A stretch of 37,354 nucleotides of DNA from a bacterium (GTDB taxonomy: Bacteria; Elusimicrobiota; Elusimicrobia; UBA1565; UBA9628), in assembly GCA_021846045.1 (NCBI GenBank), contig JAJZCM010000015.1, positions 1-37,354 of the forward strand, read 5' to 3'. This document shows, piece by piece, positions 18,901 to 24,829 of this stretch. The notes under the pieces were generated by a model, which saw nothing but the letters and a program-made list of their open reading frames with translations, was not told the DNA's origin and searched no databases. Made by a program: the position numbers and the translations under genes. How positions within the stretch are numbered: the first letter of the stretch is position 1; each line of letters starts with the position of its first letter.

Positions 18901-20927
18901 AAAGGAATCGGCTTATTGGGAGCGGATGCCGTCGTCGTTAAGCCTATGGCGGAAACGCCGGCAGTGTGGGAATTCAAAGTGTGCATTACCGCATCGGATA
19001 AGTTAAATCCCGAAGCCGATTCGGCTTTGTAGAGAAGAATGTTTCCCCAGGTGATCGCGCCGCCCCAAGGAACAAGGCTTTGTCCCTTCGGAGCCTCAAA
19101 GGCCGAGAAAAGCCCGTGAAGGCCGTGAAAATCATGCCCCGTTACGACATGCCAGGCTGGGCTGAGACCCGTGTCAATCTGGGTTCCGTAGGAAAGAATC
19201 CCTTGGATTTCAGAGCCGACGGTCAATAATCCTAGGAAAAATTTGAGGTCCTGCCAAATAAAGAACTTCCAGAATTCACGGGCAAAAATGGCCGAGGCCA
19301 CGGTCTGAGTCCAACCGACGGAATCCGATGGATGTTCCGCTTCAAGCCGGCGGCGATGCTGATCCAGCGACTGGGGCAAGGTAAAAATGGTTGAGAGAAT
19401 GAAGGTGTTTAAGATCGGGCCGAGAACCAAATCCTTCATCAGTGCCTGAGTGGCGGCGGCTACGACTGGAGCAAAAATCCCACCCATCCAGGGAATACCG
19501 GAAATAAAAACAGGAAGGCTGTTGGCGCCCGCAACCAGAAGCGGCCCTATCACGGGAGCTGACAAGAGACTTAAGTGAAGAATCGCAACTCCCGGGGCCA
19601 AGGCGCCCAAAATTCCCATCGCCACCGCTGAGGCCACCGCCATGATAAGCCGCCGCCTTAGAAAAGCGAGAAGCGGCAGGGGAGCAACATGGCCGAACAT
19701 TCTCACTGCGCGGCCAAGTCCGGTCGCGAGAAAACGCGAGGCCAAGGTTTCGCCTGCGCCCGATATCGCGGTTTCGCGCAAAACGCGGCGGAAAAATTTT
19801 TCGGCGTTCTGGGTCTCTACGACTAGCCCACCCTCGGCATCGGCCAGGCTTAAGAAATCCTCGGTTGAATGGGCGAAAGTATAGCTGGCGTTTTGCCGGA
19901 AATAACCCAGGACGAAAACGTCGAACAAATGATAGGGAAAACGGACAAAAAAGCCCAGCAGGTGCTTCTGTATCTCGAAGCTTCGCTCAATCCGGCCCTT
20001 CCACCCGTCTTCATAATGCAAATTCGCCAACTTTTGGAATCCAACATGGTATTTCTGCGCGTCGAAATGTTGGAAGCGCTGGGCATTAAGCCTTTGAAGC
20101 CCTAAATAAACGGAGTCCCATTCGGCATTGGAGGAGCTTTCTTTAAGCCCGACCTTGGAAGCAAGTTTTATAACGCGCGCGCGCGGTATATGGAACTGGC
20201 GGGAAATTTGATCGATGATTTGGGAAGTCTTGGCATTCAAGGGCAGGCGGGAAAGTCCGGAGTCATACTTCAAGCCGGCGACTTTTCGGTAGCCGAGCAT
20301 ATTCTCATAGAAAATTGAAACGCCCGGAGGGCCTTTGGAAGATTTCGGAGGCAACGCCCCTCCAAAGTCGCCCGGAGGCGGCCCTAGCGGCGGCCCTCCG
20401 TCTCCAATTCTCCCCGCACCATCAAAAAGCGCGTTGCTTGCCAAGGCCGCAGACTCGGGAGACCCCGGAGAAGGCGAGTCAGCATTATCGTCATTCCGGC
20501 GACCGAGCATCGGCGAGGAAGCGCCGCTTCCGAGTTTGTTGGAAAGCGGCTGAAAGCCGGAATCCGACCGAGCGATAACGCGAGGAAGCGCCGTTTCCAG
20601 ATTCCGAAGGGGAACGGCCGGACCACCGCGAACGGACTGGACCCCGGCTTTCGTCGGGGTGACGATGGGGGAGTTAGGGACTCCTAACTCGCGTTCGCGG
20701 GAAGGGAGCACCGCGTTCGAAGGAGGAATTTCAGCGCCAAATTGAGACGCCGCAGACGGATCCAAGGATTGTTCAGGAAGAGAGATGGCGTTTCCCAGCG
20801 GATCGGAAGAGTCTTCTTTGGGGGCGTCAGCGGCTAAAACCGTGTAAAAACGGGCGCCCGGAGACAATAAGATCAAGCTGAGCGCCAAAAAGGCCGAGAG
20901 AAACCGCTTGAACTCTTTTTTTATCAT
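6933..20927 (-). CDS. Giant (4664 aa) exported protein with coiled-coil, TolC/outer-membrane-efflux-like and beta-rich segments
   Basis: Single uninterrupted ORF. Signal peptide MIKKEFKRFLSAFLALSLILLSPGARFYTVLAA; hydrophobic N-terminal region around aa 400-520; Q/N/S/T-rich coiled-coil stretch; aromatic/glycine beta-rich stretch; two TolC-like helical regions (RVRYNIMAGKNP..., HSALNVLMGRPADSVLSIDIS); C-terminal TM and KKKKRRKNVL. Confidence 0.85.
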   Translation of the reverse strand: MIKKEFKRFLSAFLALSLILLSPGARFYTVLAADAPKEDSSDPLGNAISLPEQSLDPSAASQFGAEIPPSNAVLPSRERELGVPNSPIVTPTKAGVQSVRGGPAVPLRNLETALPRVIARSDSGFQPLSNKLGSGASSPMLGRRNDDNADSPSPGSPESAALASNALFDGAGRIGDGGPPLGPPPGDFGGALPPKSSKGPPGVSIFYENMLGYRKVAGLKYDSGLSRLPLNAKTSQIIDQISRQFHIPRARVIKLASKVGLKESSSNAEWDSVYLGLQRLNAQRFQHFDAQKYHVGFQKLANLHYEDGWKGRIERSFEIQKHLLGFFVRFPYHLFDVFVLGYFRQNASYTFAHSTEDFLSLADAEGGLVVETQNAEKFFRRVLRETAISGAGETLASRFLATGLGRAVRMFGHVAPLPLLAFLRRRLIMAVASAVAMGILGALAPGVAILHLSLLSAPVIGPLLVAGANSLPVFISGIPWMGGIFAPVVAAATQALMKDLVLGPILNTFILSTIFTLPQSLDQHRRRLEAEHPSDSVGWTQTVASAIFAREFWKFFIWQDLKFFLGLLTVGSEIQGILSYGTQIDTGLSPAWHVVTGHDFHGLHGLFSAFEAPKGQSLVPWGGAITWGNILLYKAESASGFNLSDAVMHTLNSHTAGVSAIGLTTTASAPNKPIPFDPDLYKKTPKERAARLKELEKSAGNFSEEMKAARAQELKLQKDLASVQKNEAALKTQNRPLTPGELRAYKAQLAKLRQAQNERYVRSKLSESRDLSRHDRNSDERLHQLKNKLKTLVPRGAEDRIGYAEDKGIRPGMLKSVLSSLDQKIGIDDKNSRADIAPVNPETQKEIESLVKEIRALRANASAQMKMRDATRKTLEVVSKARDQALNNRRNGNDMMNFIQSLSQVSAVMDFALGLREINAAENAIGGMENLLNTNIQSITQSQTLSQQNEAAAQQAESNLPQWKQETVQQTQADQTQQSQLTSDFNEASSAVQVFTAVQSVLPSVMATIASHEGVKTGSFDSEAQALESKFQLREQELGQVSQWRTNGNPNDPSAFSLREFKIILSEVQTNLQSAQNGLNELKTAPTQAWPMIIKDVPGGPGISNSMSFSEILSARKTYWQGQLHTFQQDLNSVEAMLDPNNQITVTDEFGRSHPQSLPAWEAQAGQTLSQAKTSLNPIIAKMDQLSSQITQAGGTALPQLSGLSMTQLQTTIANYGADIENVQIPNNGTPQSFQASLDLVKIASLLPQAAWLVIQGSEAQTTVTTIQSALQNTVPQAQSAMKQAVNMVQNILNDVQSDQTFVAQYPNANSNPPTNAVQALINRKENLLQNDVIAPLTAIQGGLENTLIPYQESSVQQVSQNGTYQELFSAENSLITQTQQLNDKTIPGGLISLGGNSKNAASSLQSWQNNFTNLQQTVSTNLTQVNERKDPNFNGNETVDYLKDSNYPGGGPYSLPKKTTLYTTEMDQRVKEINNQDAQLNQILTKIQTLSGGKYNLSSYQLPTNVAASQAGYNQIYSLSVTNNGNLMGLVSELKNIAGQAGFGSPINVGGGGGLAVQTGHQPSPTVSNSQQLALLALDATKILAPSAGSSANSPSISYSIARFLYSFSTVQSSQQELTTEIPQVEKFLNDATAALNKAQAQLKQDQAYVNSGGNSPPTATVYANQIAMLNSLQSVLQEGINFYNLKINQYDPGSLGTVNLLSTYYQAMANQVYGSGVTVDQGDLSAMNSMMTALQNTMSSLNSTKSQLLSWMGQLNSPYDSALRRTSEAISSIQDDTRKVLESNHLWTQSKDQLSRTDRILKADMDLVQDKQDRLTHLLDKLKDDGWDRLPNHIKQEIASLHLSDSGWGMGLNSSSGASALVIKKSSFPDFVHNILSSLSGGQNASSADIGSLAQSILSNPQNISQLIPGAQIMNLGDSEDGFYLVYQTGFGVPYGLSSTNQVTLGNVAHVMGSNLSVTAYDTYSPPETGGASNAPWGDKGIGVQVETLRKNDVNYFEAIIHHDILDVPPNMSFGSQANESRLLIFDDYAMLLMNGKLYVGLTGFGDAAAQNSANQPYYYGANAKTSIKLTPVMSLDADQQALFAKDPRQFFETANLDFTGLDPSLNQTFDIAAHGASANFYETKVGPKFDVASLLKQAGIVSKNDENPFTVDLYYANYAGTYDIAQQTLGATILKGFTIYDDAKHPLIDITNTATGELGQQYNIAIDQLSVKLPQNGIVFSAQWQMLGSADAYYAQIGKQLTKRTDVSVGYGSPFVGYNNRLSLMVNTSASLSQLWNDVTHSASNDLNGGKALKDYQKRMTGFLKPQKGQKDINQLKAVFAKDVGRRLIEQKIGTLDHDIKDLRAAGAILDNVKVVGDAGFVSGPVSNNPAELAATGGFMSGTETMVTLSKTQKELLDGKVVSLYKNGLLLQSRLVQLTKDWEENALQIVKARLAAQRAVFLSQNAASVIEKGKANARLAEALEKLSEARVRYNIMAGKNPDSPTPFDDLNLADVQNLVKEIHSFVSAPDRLKKILASLDKTSLEDRIGEDRFNIMDWISFVDQFTFGIGTQIQDLMAGQIFGVGGTLRLPFYDPSSKDKNKSYLFKKEADLREMEDIHSQYRLLANNERQEAAVWGQTAEEMTAALPRTSNELEFAFKAYRNGLISRNELRQAINLWDLNAQATVNSESLAAASGAWAKMDEAVGGKNVSDSPPFSVSDLKGAVQTAFQNSSLEALALHQEEFQALAKADNHITQKFWINLMIGADLTATGAGFLPSFGFTGFPILPIPGAHFQPGELKELQVKADKGKSAYYGALETKLKVETALQMYQDIVQAKAAQSVIAQVDQEVLPGLEQKLSQARSLGDRAKADKIQKEIFNAKLWRAQMVLTNDEAHSALNVLMGRPADSVLSIDISPEKAYQQLQGVLKDQNLVAAQKTIFAARVQVARAYQEMVDRNLKVQDVSADPISLAARTIGRLISALSAEDSGRADKVMAARLRLLMEERQKDSFDAHLANLQARSQVSLQMIDSEIQRLSAKGDSLDFAKVEKLKGDKAAIQASLLSLEGNSSVQDNSASLPANFAELRRRLIDGEEKVTRTPRLDSLPPIPAPGFDKAPAEMFMRYFYARQTLDETPINRGFLEPWIELRLKNKDTPAPDLIALAKLSQDKAERLDKIARERSAALADSELADFTENVRFLNWIQLHHGKEVGTDWADMINSVRQKTLSQSEEIWALLGLSRAQGQTMEERLRLLSNLVPEFKGTDSSGDLPYLVEEINSPAGKARIARMLGLEAFGPQNEKDIFMNQIRADVLAEHMSYQGITPIAAFGIFRGTPIFGGFLEAPDPQEIERGLTDILSNSIREQLKAQGQFKKLEIVLYTQMARVSGGMKEVQADSRLLDEAASDLKQKEWTANHNPESPKAQQDFLEARKNLVQTWEKLITQSADLKSNFISLVSELKALGRKENSSAPNPLLKNLSLGDQRVLENHGLPKNPSDRGLLGYWADRMEDPNFILRQDHYLEKWGISRQMIDSVDSVARLYSAAIRDSKDATAENFSSDERLRLLAKNDARGKRNLLMFGLEALKTEILKKDPQLAFLRQDLEEELSSSDQKRTEYSQAALDLRDAYWNAVSVSPRSEAAFKALEADRQELILAKDALIDSYFASPLKNDEFILKDGLLDNYLKAQQVFDEDLVRTLDLKEVQGNVELMRTLDALYDARKSLNRQIDFKESGRGILALDALIMLEKSRLFAERWEGRSEQSINAVALKIAQLEDKKASWLSHGSKLYPLYAETQMDKDGRRLWTVKRWLSLDEIKDRMNPKNKSKDEIVKINGRYFLEANPNVEFVGGSDAFERQKSETQNGIKGDSHVIDLAERLGRHDFVADDGKNGYSVQELFGSHGLLSQGKVLFFEAPDPKDAGRLHYRLPALAAWARSPDRYEVYVYTGKAAFPSDKFETLESLKASSMKGDFSRIYLSKKGAANLADFFDSRRRAELRAGYVELKLAGYGFMRNERGEVAEIYLNRDDFDAAKKALSDADAGLKVAQLKLIKAQQAQGESEKKEKEAEKAMLDGVRVSNEMSEKIKADTHDQYPKKDKESDKDYAQRLDEQIKKELASNGKYKGEQKYVNSLSKKLNTARDDLKLQSAVFTDAKKQVEDAFKIKRHSKTWSLYRSRDLILGFASDKTLLHAQASPVYGRSVLDDRLSSRKAAVYVRGPIYAAIMDSEGRLVDHYDSASEMEKAAKSWTLKSKTIKGEKNVFESKNQINPALRVSHYEALIDGKNYPVLLNQRYLEKSAKNVSFHLPFKKYWGVMPWRWGSLMMEVPREIVGFPAEWAGRDPRFSHYLGRVAMYKTEGGATEHHGFFRNVAGALDVLNFLPDPVTPYYDLSQFPPDLRVGQSTLMPGDSEASLSGRYKDKDIHFGAQFLERLLRYYQEDINAARLRTLAHFRGGVSEVVINEMQGRDKPYEESQKNGAVGEKALAKALSDKELGLSPNADGSGKTVFSGKPEDIWVNRTQKTVQIDAGAKEYQSDSKEARGYVDQIEKDLPARKSDLASLKKRKIEIERMRKENEALDSGSKVAADRLHEDVYGREIRVLSQQEIESRLKADRAREQVLTRQVSWWKRYIRRLEELEPALMVSFTPHAALSLKGRILSYAAKIALFFGTAAGIFAAIFKKKKRRKNVL
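20481..20665 (-). repeat. Degenerate/composite relative of the 94-bp element inside the giant gene
   Basis: Minus strand has CGTCACCCCGACGAAAGCCGGGGTCCAG (plus 20637-20664) and a second half GGATTCCGGCTTTC...GCCGGAATGACGA split by extra sequence. It contains an imperfect ~32-34-bp direct repeat (20500-20531 and 20565-20598). Terminal GTAAYT repeats are not evident. Confidence 0.6.
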
Positions 20928-22453
20928 GCGTAGCAGGAAACCGAGACAAGGCCGCCTTTAAAAACTCCTTGGATATTTTGAGTCAATCGGGGATCAGGGG
21001 CGGGCTTTGAGCCTGAGTCCGGGCGTTTAAGCGCGCGATAGGTGATGAAAGAAAACAAGAATTGCAAGACGTTCGATGCCGCGACGAGAATCAGATCGAT
21101 GTGCTGGGCCGGATTTTGCCAAGCCTGGGTTCCCCCCCAGACGACAAAACACGCGGCGATGAGGCAGAAAATTAAAACAAAGCCGGGGGCAAAACTATTC
21201 GGTTTTTCTCCTCGACGAATGGTCAGCAGATCCGGGACAAACAAGGATAAATAAAATCCTTGGACCAATATTTGGATCCCAACGCTGATTAAGGGCAATG
21301 GAATGGGCAAGAAAGACGCGATCAAAGAAGGCATGAAAGCGGCCCAGCCGAAATACATTCCAAAGCCCGCGGCGATGAGAAGAGGCGCCGTGGCCAAGGT
21401 GATTTGAAGAGAGCGGTCCGTCTTGAGACTGTTAAACCATTTTCTAATCCAAGAGCCGTCATGGGAAGGGACGCTTCCCTGCGATTTCTCTTTCGGGAGA
21501 AATTTCGCCAGCATGATTCCCACGGCCAAAACGGCGGAAACCGACAAGGACTCCGAACCCCATAAAAATTTATCAGCCGCGGTTTGGGCCGGAGCGACGA
21601 CAAGCCCAACCATAAGATTTGCCGCAATCACCCCGTAAGTTCTCCAATCGTATTTCCTATTTTTGATCAAATCGCGAAGCTCCGGAATCGCCATCACAAA
21701 ACCCGAAGCCATGCTGACCCAATACGCTCCCCGCGCAAAGAGAGGCCAAGCCGCCGCCAAAAAGGCCAAGCTCCCATGAGCCGCTGAAGCGTTATGAAGG
21801 GCCTGGGCATAAGCAGGGACCGCCACCGCCGCCGAAACGCCCACGGCGCCCGCAGCCACCGAGGATTTTTTAAGCCCCGAGCGCAAGAACCACGGGATTT
21901 TCCCGGTTGATACATCCCCCGCAGGCAACGCTTGGAAGGGAGAGTCTTCTCCGTCATAAAGCCGCCTTATCGCTTGTAAACGATGAGAAAAAAAGCCGGA
22001 AGCTGAGCTCTTATTTTTCCCGAACACGCGAGAGCCTAAGCGTCCTAAAATCGAGTTTTTCGCTTGCGTCTTGGTTTCCGACCCAAGACTTCTCTGAGCC
22101 GGCAAGCCGCTTTCACTATTGCCGCTTTCGCCTAGAGGACGGACGGCTCCGGCTTCTTCTGGAACTCTTGATTCCGTCTTCAACTGAAACGGCAAAGACC
22201 TAACCCCTTCCATCTTAACCGACGGGGTCAAGGGCGCCAAGAGAGTGGATTTAAACCCTGTCTCAGATACGTCCGGCAGAGAAGGAACCTCCGAGTTTAA
22301 GCCGCCGGAAAGAACCGGCACGGGTTCGACCGCGGAGTCCGCCTGCTGTCCGATATCCTTGGCAAGAGCTTGATAGCTCTCCCCCGGCCACAAAAGCCCT
22401 AGGCAAAGGGCAAGAATAAAGGCCAATCCCCGCTTAATTAACTTCTCTTTCAT
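20924..22453 (-). CDS. Exported multi-TM protein with PQ-loop/SWEET-like repeats
   Basis: MKEKLIKRGLAFILALCLGLLWPGESYQALA signal. Repeated YWVSMASGFVMAIPELRDLIKNRKYDWRTYG and FYLSLFVPDLLTIRRGEKPNSFAPGFVLIF resemble PQ-loop motifs. Stop overlaps the giant's start (ATGA). Confidence 0.6.
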   Translation of the reverse strand: MKEKLIKRGLAFILALCLGLLWPGESYQALAKDIGQQADSAVEPVPVLSGGLNSEVPSLPDVSETGFKSTLLAPLTPSVKMEGVRSLPFQLKTESRVPEEAGAVRPLGESGNSESGLPAQRSLGSETKTQAKNSILGRLGSRVFGKNKSSASGFFSHRLQAIRRLYDGEDSPFQALPAGDVSTGKIPWFLRSGLKKSSVAAGAVGVSAAVAVPAYAQALHNASAAHGSLAFLAAAWPLFARGAYWVSMASGFVMAIPELRDLIKNRKYDWRTYGVIAANLMVGLVVAPAQTAADKFLWGSESLSVSAVLAVGIMLAKFLPKEKSQGSVPSHDGSWIRKWFNSLKTDRSLQITLATAPLLIAAGFGMYFGWAAFMPSLIASFLPIPLPLISVGIQILVQGFYLSLFVPDLLTIRRGEKPNSFAPGFVLIFCLIAACFVVWGGTQAWQNPAQHIDLILVAASNVLQFLFSFITYRALKRPDSGSKPAPDPRLTQNIQGVFKGGLVSVSCYA

Positions 22454-22571
22454 ATTCCTAGGATAGGTTATTTTCATCTTCAAGACATGGGCCAAAGGTC
22501 CTAGAGAAGCCCCCGCCAAAGGACCTAGGCATTTTATGCCTTTTTTTGGTTTTTTGGGGGCCTAGGATAGA

Positions 22572-23465
22572 TTAATGCCTGTTTAAGGCAAAGTCAAGGG
22601 CTGAAGAGAGGTCTTCAAACCGGAATTTAAAACCCGCGGCTTCCAGTTTTCCAGGGAACGCCCTCTGACTAGACAAAAGAACGGCGGAAACCTCGCCTAA
22701 ACCCAAGCCGAGGGCCCAACGAGGAACGAAGGTCCAGGCCGGTCTCTTGAGCATTCCCGCAAGAAGAGACGCAAAATCGCTGTTGCGAACGGGTTGAGGA
22801 GATACCGCATTGACCGGCCCAAAAACCTGGGAATCAATCAAGAAAAGAATCATTGAGATCAAATCCTCAAGAACAATCCAGCTCATCCATTGCCGGCCGC
22901 TTCCCAAACGCCCGCCGATGCCCAGTCGAAAAGGAAACGCCAAATGCCGCAAGGCCCCGCCCTCACGGGACAAGACGATGCCCATTCGCAAGGAAATCGT
23001 CCGAACCCCTAAATTTTGGGCGATCGAAGCTTCCCGCTCCCAATCAACGCACAATTTTCCGAGAAAGTCATCTCCCGGCTTGGAAGATTCGCTCAACTCC
23101 TCATCATCACGGTCTCCATAAAAGCCGCAAGCCGAAGCGTTGATCAAGACCTTTGGTTTTTCCTTTGCCTGAGAAAGAGCCGCGACTAGGGCGCGAGTCG
23201 GAAGAATTCGGCTGTCGTAAATTTGTTTTTTTCGGCGCATATCCCAGCGCCCGTTAATAATGGACTCTCCGCATAAATTGATGACCGCGTCCGCGCCTTC
23301 AATTGCGGACTGCCATTCGCCGGAGCTTTTTCCGTCCCAAACGACCGAAGGAAATTCCTGGTAAGGCTTCCGGGATAAAACCACGACTTCATGGCCCTTG
23401 GAAAACAAAGTTTTTCGCAGTTGTCCCCCAATAAAACCCGTTCCTCCGGCAATCACGATCTTCAT
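22572..23465 (-). CDS. TIGR01777/SDR39U1-family NAD-dependent epimerase
   Basis: MKIVIAGGTGFIGGQLRKTLFSKGHEVVVLSRKP; VINLCGESIINGRWDMRRKKQIYDSRILPTRALVAAL; SACGFYGDRDDEELSE; FALNRH C-terminus. Confidence 0.9.
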   Translation of the reverse strand: MKIVIAGGTGFIGGQLRKTLFSKGHEVVVLSRKPYQEFPSVVWDGKSSGEWQSAIEGADAVINLCGESIINGRWDMRRKKQIYDSRILPTRALVAALSQAKEKPKVLINASACGFYGDRDDEELSESSKPGDDFLGKLCVDWEREASIAQNLGVRTISLRMGIVLSREGGALRHLAFPFRLGIGGRLGSGRQWMSWIVLEDLISMILFLIDSQVFGPVNAVSPQPVRNSDFASLLAGMLKRPAWTFVPRWALGLGLGEVSAVLLSSQRAFPGKLEAAGFKFRFEDLSSALDFALNRH

Positions 23466-24283
23466 TAGCGGTGAACCCGTGGAGGAGGGCCCTCCACAAT
23501 CAGGCGCGTATGCCTTTTGTCCAGGCAAACTGCGGAAATCCAATAGACATTCGTTCCCGCGCGCATCTGAAAAAGATTGGGGTCAAACATCTGTCTTAAC
23601 GCGCCTCTAAATTCCACAGCGTTTCCGCTCGCCTCGGCCAAATCAGCCAAGGAATCGGTATAGGTTCCATGCCGGGCTTTGTAAGCGTTTTCAATTTTTG
23701 CAAGCAAATAAAGGGCATCGGCGGACTTCTTGATTTTTACTTGGTCGCCAAAACCGGATGCGGAAAAAAGCCCGTGAACCAGAAACCCGTAGATAAAAAC
23801 AAGAACGCAAACCGCGGCAACAAAAAGCATATTGGACTCCGCCCGGCTTTTTGGGCGCTCTTGAACTACGGTCGTCCCGGACATCAAATCATGAAGAGTT
23901 CTTGAGTCCGCGCGAAAAAACGCGAACCAGAAGCCGAAATTAAAAAAAACCGAGCTCAAAATTTGCCCGGCCGCCCGAATTAAGGACTGCAAAAAACCGG
24001 GATGGCGGCCGTTCCCGTCGACGACGACGATTCCCATCAGCCTCTTGCCGACCGTCCCGCCTTTGTGAACTCCGATAGACTGGTAGACCCCGTAAAGAAA
24101 TATCCAAAAAACCGAAACAAGCAGCGGCGTCAAGAAAATCGGCCAAGAATAAGAATGAGCCATCGCCCACAAACTCAGCGTCAACCCGGCCACGAAGGGG
24201 GTCAAATCCAAAACATAAGCGATAAACCGCTCGTTAATCGTCGCCGGCGTCAAAACCCGGTCTTGAGGAATCCCTTGTTCCAT
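23465..24283 (-). CDS. RDD-family membrane protein with pseudopilin-like C-terminal region
   Basis: RFIAYVLDLTPFVAGLTLSLWA; GGTVGKRLMGIVVVDGNG; DSRTLHDLMSGTTVV. C-terminal LLAKIENAYKARHGTYTDSLADLAE resembles a pilin-like segment. Confidence 0.75.
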   Translation of the reverse strand: MEQGIPQDRVLTPATINERFIAYVLDLTPFVAGLTLSLWAMAHSYSWPIFLTPLLVSVFWIFLYGVYQSIGVHKGGTVGKRLMGIVVVDGNGRHPGFLQSLIRAAGQILSSVFFNFGFWFAFFRADSRTLHDLMSGTTVVQERPKSRAESNMLFVAAVCVLVFIYGFLVHGLFSASGFGDQVKIKKSADALYLLAKIENAYKARHGTYTDSLADLAEASGNAVEFRGALRQMFDPNLFQMRAGTNVYWISAVCLDKRHTRLIVEGPPPRVHR

Positions 24284-24297
24284 AACTGTTCGCTTCT

Positions 24298-24391
24298 GTA
24301 ACTACTCGCGTCACCCCGACGAAAGTCGGGGTCCAGAGCAACAATTTTCTGGATTCCGGCTTTCGCCGGAATGACGAACCTGAGCAGTTAC
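24298..24391 (+). repeat. 94-bp MITE-like element, copy 3 (intergenic)
   Basis: GTAACTACTCGCGTCACCCCGACGAAAGTCGGGG...GCCGGAATGACGAACCTGAGCAGTTAC; flanks tcgcttct (24290-24297) and ttgcttct (24392-24399) match 7/8. Confidence 0.9.
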
Positions 24392-24418
24392 TTGCTTCTT
24401 AATGATAGAATAAAAATT

Positions 24419-24829
24419 ATGAGAATCGAACTCCTTAAGCAATTCAGCATCTTTATGCCGAACCGGCCCGGATCCTTGGCCGCGATGACGCGGCTATTCG
24501 CCAACCAAGGGGTCAACCTCATCGGTATCGCTTCCGAAATCTCGAATGATTCGGGCTTAGTCCGGGTCGCGGTTCCGGAAGGAACGGATGTTTCGGGAAT
24601 TCTCACCCAGGCTGGATTTGCCAGCGTGGAAACAAATCTTCTCTCCATCGAACTGGCCGACAAACCGGGAGAACTTTCAAGAATCACAAAGGCCTTAGCC
24701 GACAATCACGTGAATATCACTACCATCTACGGAACCGCTGTCGGCGGAAATCAAACCCGCATTCTCATCGCGGCGGAAAACACGCCCAAGGCCAAGAGCG
24801 TTTTGGAAAGCCTTACATTCGACGTTTAA
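24419..24829 (+). CDS. Tandem ACT-domain protein
   Basis: MRIELLKQFSIFMPNRPGSLAAMTRLFANQGVNLIGIASEISNDSGLVRVAV...IELADKPGELSRITKALADNHVNITTIYGTAVGG. The ORF-track start at 24371 lies in the repeat, so 24419 is preferred. Confidence 0.88.
   Translation: MRIELLKQFSIFMPNRPGSLAAMTRLFANQGVNLIGIASEISNDSGLVRVAVPEGTDVSGILTQAGFASVETNLLSIELADKPGELSRITKALADNHVNITTIYGTAVGGNQTRILIAAENTPKAKSVLESLTFDV

Noticed and set aside
22527-22547. Hairpin plus T-run as a functional terminator
   Set aside because: Orientation is plus-strand, but both adjacent genes are on the minus strand and no plus-strand transcript is evident; stem is only 5-6 bp. Kept only as a side note in the CTAG finding.
631-24391. Possibility that the 94-bp repeats form a CRISPR array
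   Set aside because: Only dispersed copies thousands of bp apart, with target-site duplications and inverted termini; no regular spacer spacing and no cas genes.
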